From NCBI GenBank assembly GCA_019671005.1, contig CM033721.1, forward strand, positions 57,412,284 to 57,476,283: a DNA stretch of 64,000 nt, written 5' to 3'. This DNA is from Hibiscus mutabilis (taxonomy: Eukaryota; Streptophyta; Magnoliopsida; Malvales; Malvaceae). The first letter of the stretch is position 1. The number at the start of each line of letters is the position of its first letter. The position numbers and the translations under genes were made by a program. The notes under the pieces were generated by a model. That model did not search any database. It worked only from the letters and a program-made list of their open reading frames with translations, and was not told the DNA's origin. This document shows positions 57,821-64,000 of this stretch, piece after piece.

Positions 57821-60800
57821 TATAATACCCCTTTCCCGTATTCATAGCTGAATACGAGTCAGAAATATCACAAAACATTTGTAAAACCCTCTACATTTGT
57901 AACTTGGTAAAAAAATTTTCTTTAAAAATGTTACAATGTATTTAGTTTTTATTTACAAATCTAGTTATTCGCGTAAAGTTTAAAAATAATATTTTCATCT
58001 TCAAATCAAATTTATTTTCAGGCAGCAACTTATCAATTTAATTTGTCTTGATATAATTAATAAAACTGCCTAAAAACTGTCTGATTTAAAATTCATCCAA
58101 ATACCAAATAAAATACAAATTCTATCAGAGTAGGCATACCCTTTTAATATACATGCCAACTAGTAAATATCAAACAGTATCAAGAGATATATTACTGATA
58201 CTGATGTACATGTTATTGATTGATGATGTTCGTATATGCACCTTACTCCAACCATTTCTTCTTTCCTACGTGTAAAATAGTTACACGCTAAGTATTTACT
58301 TAGTGAGGCAATAATTCAAATTTAAGTGCAATTGTCATAATATCAATATCAATATTAATTATTAATAATGCATATGATCACCTTACCATTACATGCTCAT
58401 TAACATAATTAAATATGTAATAGCATATATGTATATCAAAGTGATAAGATTAGATCTTACCAATATTGGTGTCATTTCCATCTGTAAGCTTTCAATGCTT
58501 TCCAATACCCTTTTCTAACTCCGTCTCCAAGCTTTCAAGCTTATCATTCTATTTTTTATTTCAATTCAGTGTACTTAGCCCAAGGTATCGAATTAAGAGA
58601 TTCTATGTACACGAGTCATCCCCCTATACCCAACCTTTCTTGAGTATGTATATTATTTGCACTCTACCGGGAGTGCTTAGCACCGAAGTGCTTCTGTATA
58701 CTTACCGGAGTTTACAATATATCCCTCATTGAGTTTTTATGAAATTACTCCGAAGTGCTTAGCACCCGTAATAAGTTTGTATACTCAAACCATGCATGAG
58801 TATACTCCTCAATGAGTATTTATAAAATTTGCACTTTACCTGAAGTGCTTAGAATCTTTATACAGTTGTTTATGACTCTATGGCTAGCCAACTATACCTT
58901 TGAACCTCTATATCATACTTGGGCTTTATATCATCAAATATTTCATCCATGGCAATGTATATCAATTTATATTAACATGAAGCAGTTCATAACCGAATAA
59001 CATTAATAGTAAATCATCATCAATAACTAGTGATCAATGCATTTATTTTCAACCTTTGACGTATTTAAAGTATGTCAAATGTATGATCAATTACATAATT
59101 ATCATGACAATATATAAACCAGGTAGACTCATCGCAAGTCCTACCGGTGATGTATGAAACATCCATGTATAATGTTATGTGTGCATTGCACTCACTTGGG
59201 CCACGTATTAGTATGCCTCACTAAGTACTCTTTGATCCTTTCCTTCATTGTACCTCAAACCTCCCTTGATTCAAACTTAACTTCATAATTCAAATAAGTA
59301 AAATATTTGTTAGATCCCAATCTAACAATATTTAGACATATTGTCCAATATAGTCATTTGAGCAAAAAATCTCCAAACATTTTATTTTCTTCCTTGTATT
59401 GTTCAAAAACTCATTATGGTCCTTAGTGACCAATTTGAACTTCCATTAGCCCTTTTCAAGCTTACTAATCAACCTTAGATACAAAGTGTATCAATTCTCA
59501 TTTTCTGGCAGTTTGCAGTACCTCCAAAGAAATATTTCTATAAAATAATCTACAACTCGGAATTCGATTTTGTTTGTTCTGATAGAGACTAGATTCAATA
59601 AGCTTTTCAACCATATAAAGTAATAGCCCAAATTCAACTTGTACGATTTATGGAGAATTTTCAAACCCAATTTCCAGTATTGAATTTCGGAACAGCCTGC
59701 TATACTGTTTTCTGACCTTTCACCACTTAAAAATTCATATCTTTTTACTCGGAACTCGAAATCAGTTTCCGTTTGTTGGAAACGAAACTAGACGAACAAA
59801 TATTTACATCGATATAAAATTCAACTTCTAACCATTTTTGTAGAATTTATGGTGAATTTTCAAAGTTACTGCTATAAACAAGTTTTTCTATACAACTTCC
59901 ATAAACAACTTCAACTTTTATACTAACTTCTCCTTACTTATATACTTTTCAATTTAGTCCAATCACTGGCTTTAAACCACCAGCTCATCACATTCTTCAC
60001 CAAATAATTATTCACAATAATTCTCCCTAATTTTCCTTATTTACCGAAATAGGTACTAAAATGCAAAGATAAGGATTCATGCTTCTTAACTTTGCAATTT
60101 AGTCCTCAATTCAACATTACTACCTTAATTCCATCATTACAACTAAAAATCAGATTTAGGCCCCATAAAAACTTCCATTTCGATTTGGTCACTTAACTTT
60201 GACAAATTGTCAAAATGGTCACTAATTCAATTCAACATCAATTTGGCATTCTAACTTCATTTTCTTATCTCTAACATCATTAATAACATAAATACACTCC
60301 AAATTCTAAAAAATCAGATTTGGTTCTTCAACTTTTCAATTTGCCGAAATGATCCCTACATAATTTATCTTAGGGTTTTGCTTCCAAACAATAATTCAAG
60401 CTTACTAGATCATTATTTCAACATCACAAACCCTAAATTAAACTTGAATCCATAAACCATAGTCATCTTCATAATAATCAAAACATGTAAAACTTAAATC
60501 CCAACTCAATATCACGATTTTTAACATCATACTAGCTTGATTTCAATTTGAATTCAATCATGGAATCATAAAATCTCAAAAGCCTCAATTTGATCCATAA
60601 ACCCTAATTTCTTTCACATGTAAATTCTCATCAATCAAGCATGGATTCCATGAATTATTGATATCAAAAGATAGAGCTTGAAGAGCAGAACAACTTTGTA
60701 GTTGAAGAGATTACCTGAAAACTGAGTTTCGGGGCTTGAATCGAGCTTGGAATTTTTTTTATCTTTCTTTCCCTAGACCTCATGTTTGTTGCTGGAAAAG

Positions 60801-61794
60801 ATGAACATTTGGTTCATCTTTTTACCATTATTTTACACATATATCTATTAAATGAATATTAAATTCATTTAATAGTGAAATTACATTTTTACCCTTTTTA
60901 TCCAATGGTTGAGATTGATTTTATCATCAATCAAGGGCCAAGATTTAATATTCCATTTTCTATTTCCAAAATTGCCCTTATAACTTTTTAAATATTTCAA
61001 ATTTGCCATTGGGGTTAAATGACCAATTTGCCCTCCAATTAGTTTTTATTTACTAGTTTGTCATTCTTGTAAAAATTCAACTAAATCTAATTGGAATCCA
61101 ACAAACTATAATAAAATATTCATAAAGTAATATTTTATGAATTTTTCCATATCTTTTGGATCAGTCTCCAAAATTTCCATTCGATCCAATATACTGATAA
61201 ATAATTCTTTACTCAAAAATAAATTGTAGGATTCATCTTGAATTGAACTAAAAATATTTCCAACACTTGAAATGACTTTTATAACCTTTCTCTATCATAT
61301 GGTAAAATTTCAAAATTTTCCAGTTTGATCCGGGTATACGAACTCCACTTTAACTTTAACTGCAATTTTCCCAATAGTCGAAGTATCAGATCGAACCAAA
61401 ATTCCGCATTCGATTCACACCCTTAGGTGATCTATTTATTTATGAAATAAAAACCCTTAAATTTTGGGAAATTACAACTTTAGTCCCTAAACTTTTCAAA
61501 AGTTTATACTTTAGCCATAAAATTTTCAAAATTTACATTTTGGTCACTAAACTTTTAAACTTAAATTTCCATTCCAATTCTCCTTGATATTCAACCAAAC
61601 TTTACGAATACCTTATTCAATTCACTATCTATCACATGATACCTTTAAACCTTAGAAATTTCTTTTCCAAAACCCATAATTAAAGAAATCCCAACTTTCG
61701 CATTTTTGTCATTTTAGTCAGTAAGTTAGCTTTTAAGCTATTATCTTAGTACTAAATGACCCTTAATCAACTTAGTAAATTTTAGGGTATTACA
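57821..61794 (-). repeat. 3' LTR (3974 bp) of the Del/Tekay-like element
   Basis: Minus reading starts TGTAATACCC (61794), directly after the PPT. It contains the (A)GTGCTTAGCACC near-palindromes at 58660-58860 and many short AT words. The end reads TATTATA instead of the expected ...ATTACA, one transition. Confidence 0.8.
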
Positions 61795-61811
61795 ATTCTC
61801 TCCCCCTTAAG
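61795..61811 (-). other. PPT of the Del/Tekay-like element
   Basis: Minus strand CTTAAGGGGGAGAGAAT ends directly before TGTAATACCC. An AT-only 8-bp inverted repeat (TAAATTTT upstream, AAAATTTA in the LTR) also encloses it. Confidence 0.8.
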
Positions 61812-61839
61812 AAAATTTATCCTCGAATTTTCAATACGC

Positions 61840-62310
61840 ACCTGATTCAAAAGGCGAGGAAACTATTTTCTTATATTTTCTTCTTATTTCTCTCAAATCG
61901 TTTCTTTAATCTTATGATTTTTTTGTCAAAGAACTTTAACAAACAGGATTGTCTTGTTTTCTTAGTTCTTGGACTCCAAGTGCTAGGATCTTTACCAGTT
62001 ATTTTTCATAGCTTAAATCCGGCTGAATCACTATTTTCTCCGGAGTAACAACATGTGAGGGGTCTAATCTATATTTCCAGAGCATCGATACATTATGAAT
62101 CATGTTCATTTCCAAAGATAAAGCTAACTATTAATCTTAACTATCAGACTAACGCCTTTCACAATTTCTTATAGCCTAATAAATTTTGAACTTAAATTTC
62201 TCTTTGTCTAAACCATAACACCTTTTTCCAAGGTGAGACTTTTAAGGAAAACTTTATCCTTAACTTCATATTAAATATATTTCCTTTCAGGGTCAACATA
62301 TAGTTTCCAT
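61840..62310 (-). pseudogene. Integrase C-terminal region, broken
   Basis: In shifting minus-strand frames: DKVFLKVSPWKKV (near 62215-62255), the typical Del/Tekay GPY/F-side motif, then a DPSHVV-like stretch near 62040-62060 and a basic tail up to the PPT. The catalytic core is missing, removed between about 62310 and 62440. Confidence 0.65.
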
Positions 62311-62439
62311 CATTGCGATAGAAATTATTCCTTAATAATAAAAATATCTATCAAACCTAACTTCCAAATTTTCAGTTTCACTATTTTCCACTTGTTTGAA
62401 CCTTGACAACATTTCTCATCCTTTCTTTAAAGATATCTT

Positions 62440-63106
62440 ATTTAATCCAATATGGTAAATTTTATTCTTAACTTGACAATCAAAACACCATCTTCTTTTA
62501 ATGCAAATCTTGCATTCATAACTCTTAAAACAACAATTGTCTTTCGACTAAGAGCGTCAACTACCACATTAGCTTTTTCTGGATGATAGTCAATGGCCAT
62601 ATCATAATTCTTAAGAAACTCGATCCAACTTCTTTGCGTCAAGTTCAACTCTTCTTTACTAAGCATATACTTTTAACTTTTATAACCTATATAAATATAG
62701 CATTGTTCACTGTATAAATAATGATGCTATTTCTTTTAAAGCAAATACAACCATTACCAGCTCCAAATCCCAAGTAAGATAATTGCTCTCATATATCTTA
62801 AGTTGTCTCAAGCACATACCATTACTTTTCCTTTTTGCATAAGTATGCATCTCAAACCATTATGAGAAGCATCTCTATATACTACATAATCTTTACCCGA
62901 TTCTGGTTGTACTAGTACCGTGGCTTCTATTAAGATCTCATTTAATGTCTCAAAGTTTTCTTGGCATTTATCTATTCAACTGAATGACATTTCTTTCCTC
63001 AATAGCTTGGTCAATGAGGAGGCAAACATCAAGAAATTCTGAACCTCTAAAACATTCTTCAGAGGTTTCCATTCAACTATAATTTGTACTTTCTTGGGGT
63101 CTACTC
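62440..63106 (-). pseudogene. RT end and RNase H, broken
   Basis: VDPKKVQIIVEWKPLKNVLE (63106-63045) is the RT thumb/connection of a Ty3 element; YVVYRDASHNGLRCILMQKG (near 62890-62830) is RNase H; the open piece 62666-62442 has RSWIEFLKNYDMAIDYHPEK and VVDALSRK. Several stops. RT upstream of this and all of gag and protease are absent. Confidence 0.85.
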
Positions 63107-63371
63107 CAAAATTTACATTTTGGTCACTAAACTTTTAAACTTCAATTTCCATTCCAATTTCCTTGGTATTCAACCAAACTTTAAGAATACCTTATTCAAT
63201 TCACTATCTATCCTATGATACCTTTAAACCTTAGAATTTCCTTTCCAAAACCCATAATTAAAGAAATTCCAACTTTTGCATTTTTGTCATTTTAGTCACT
63301 AAGTTAGCTTTTAAGCTACTATCTTAGTACTAAACGACCCTTAATCAACTTAGTAAATTTTGGGTATTACA
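63107..63371 (-). repeat. 5' LTR remnant
   Basis: Only the first 265 bp of the 5' LTR remain; they match 61530-61794. The breakpoint lies in CAAAATTTACATTTT, where LTR sequence passes directly into the RT region. Confidence 0.85.
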
Positions 63372-64000
63372 TTGGCATGGAGATGTCAAAATTAATACAT
63401 AAGTATGTGTTAGAGAACGACATACTGGACTGACCCGCTATGAGCATGTTTCTTGGATTATTATGTGACAATCTCAACATTGCTCATAGTGATAACTACA
63501 TGTATCATCCTCAGACTTGAGATCATCATTATTTCAACATCGTGAGTGACATATTTTGTTACAGTTAAACGTGTGTCGTAACTGACTATACTATAAAGAT
63601 TGATATTGGATATGTCACAATCTATGTAGTGGGATATGGTTGATCAAGATAGGATTTGTCCCTCCTACATAATAGGAGTAATATCGTAGGCCACTTGCTT
63701 GAGTGAGACTAAAAATGCATGGCCATGCTCGAATAAGTTGATATGAGATATCATAGTTATTCGTTTATAATAGTCTACTCAAGATATCAAGAAATATTAG
63801 ATGGACTATACAAGTGTGATTGTTCCATGACTTGTGTCCAATCTAGATATAAAGGACAAAATGATGTAATACATGAAAAAGAGTTAATCACAAAGAAAGT
63901 TATGTCGAATCATGATTTCTTGTAACTTAGGTGATAATGACATATTGCTAGATGTCACTCATTGTTTGTAATATTAGAAATGTTCTAATATATACTACTA
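63372..64000 (+). repeat. 3' LTR of copia, second part
   Basis: Continues the LTR after the nested element; matches about 51497-52130 of the 5' LTR. The minor ORF at 63743-63925 also exists, inverted, at 20746-20928, and is LTR sequence rather than a gene. Confidence 0.9.

Larger units (their letters stand above)
57821..63371 (-). mobile_element. Deleted Del/Tekay-like element inside the copia LTR
   Basis: The minus reading runs from TGTAATACCC at 63371 to GGGTATTATA at 57821. The flanks TTAAC and TTGGC (57816-57820, 63372-63376) are derived from one target word (the 5' LTR has TTGAC). It keeps a 265-bp start of the 5' LTR, remains of RT/RNase H and integrase C-terminus, PPT, and a 3974-bp 3' LTR. 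Confidence 0.88.
51245..64000 (+). mobile_element. Ty1/copia element with nested insertion, right end outside window
   Basis: 5' LTR (51245-52861), PBS, long leader, gag remnant, protease, integrase, RT, RNase H in copia order, PPT, then a 3' LTR split by another element (57563-57820, then 63372 to the window end). All ORFs are broken. It interrupts an LTR at 51244 (flank TTATA). Confidence 0.9.

Noticed and set aside
63743..63925. 60-codon ORF also found inverted at 20746-20928
   Set aside because: Shared because both are copia LTR copies; LTR sequence, not a conserved gene.

Overview
The window is plant nuclear DNA made almost entirely of retrotransposons. There is no bacterial gene organisation, no rRNA or tRNA gene, and no intact host gene that I can support. 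The element types (a Tat/Ogre-type Ty3 element with two RNase H domains, Del/Tekay-like elements with 3-5 kb LTRs, Ty1/copia elements, an Athila-type protease, a non-autonomous element with a plant-transposon-type ORF) point to a eudicot with a large, repeat-rich genome. Several words and proteins look like those I remember from cotton (Gossypium), but that is an inference from memory.

Layout. 1-3308 (+): 3' part of a Tat-type Ty3 element (broken integrase, hairpin-rich 3' region, polypurine tract, 618-bp LTR). 3309-12290: AT-rich DNA with small non-autonomous elements: a foldback, a long-TIR element, a SINE with target duplication, and a Mutator-like element with an exact 9-bp duplication. 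12290-14430 (+): copia gag/protease fragment. 14431-23703: remains of a non-autonomous retroelement read on the minus strand, broken by a solo Ty3-type LTR (15113-18470) and a solo copia LTR (19789-21551, exact TCGAC duplication). 23704-41829 (-): an 18.1-kb Tat/Ogre-like element with both LTRs, PBS, an extra ORF before gag, gag-PR-RT-RNH-aRNH-INT, a hairpin-rich 3' region and PPT; all ORFs are broken. 41830-47264 (-): leader, PBS and a 5.07-kb LTR of a Del/Tekay-like element. 47265-47512 (-): Athila-type protease fragment. 47513-49988: non-coding repeat. 49989-51244 (+): LTR fragment interrupted by a copia element (51245 to beyond 64000, +), whose 3' LTR is itself interrupted by a deleted Del/Tekay-like element (57821-63371, -).

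The strongest unexplained signal is structural. Both Tat-type elements carry, between integrase and LTR, arrays of short inverted repeats in which a loop sequence is conserved while the stem changes from copy to copy with pairing kept. In both elements a perfect 14-bp inverted repeat also joins the first bases of the LTR to internal sequence, with the polypurine tract in a loop of about 60 nt, and the two arms have changed together between the elements. In the large element a further inverted repeat (25 bp perfect inside about 77-80 nt) joins the 5' LTR to the leader and encloses the primer binding site. So both DNA-synthesis priming sites appear to be held in LTR-to-internal stems. No function is proven; this is sequence evidence for conserved RNA (or DNA) structure.
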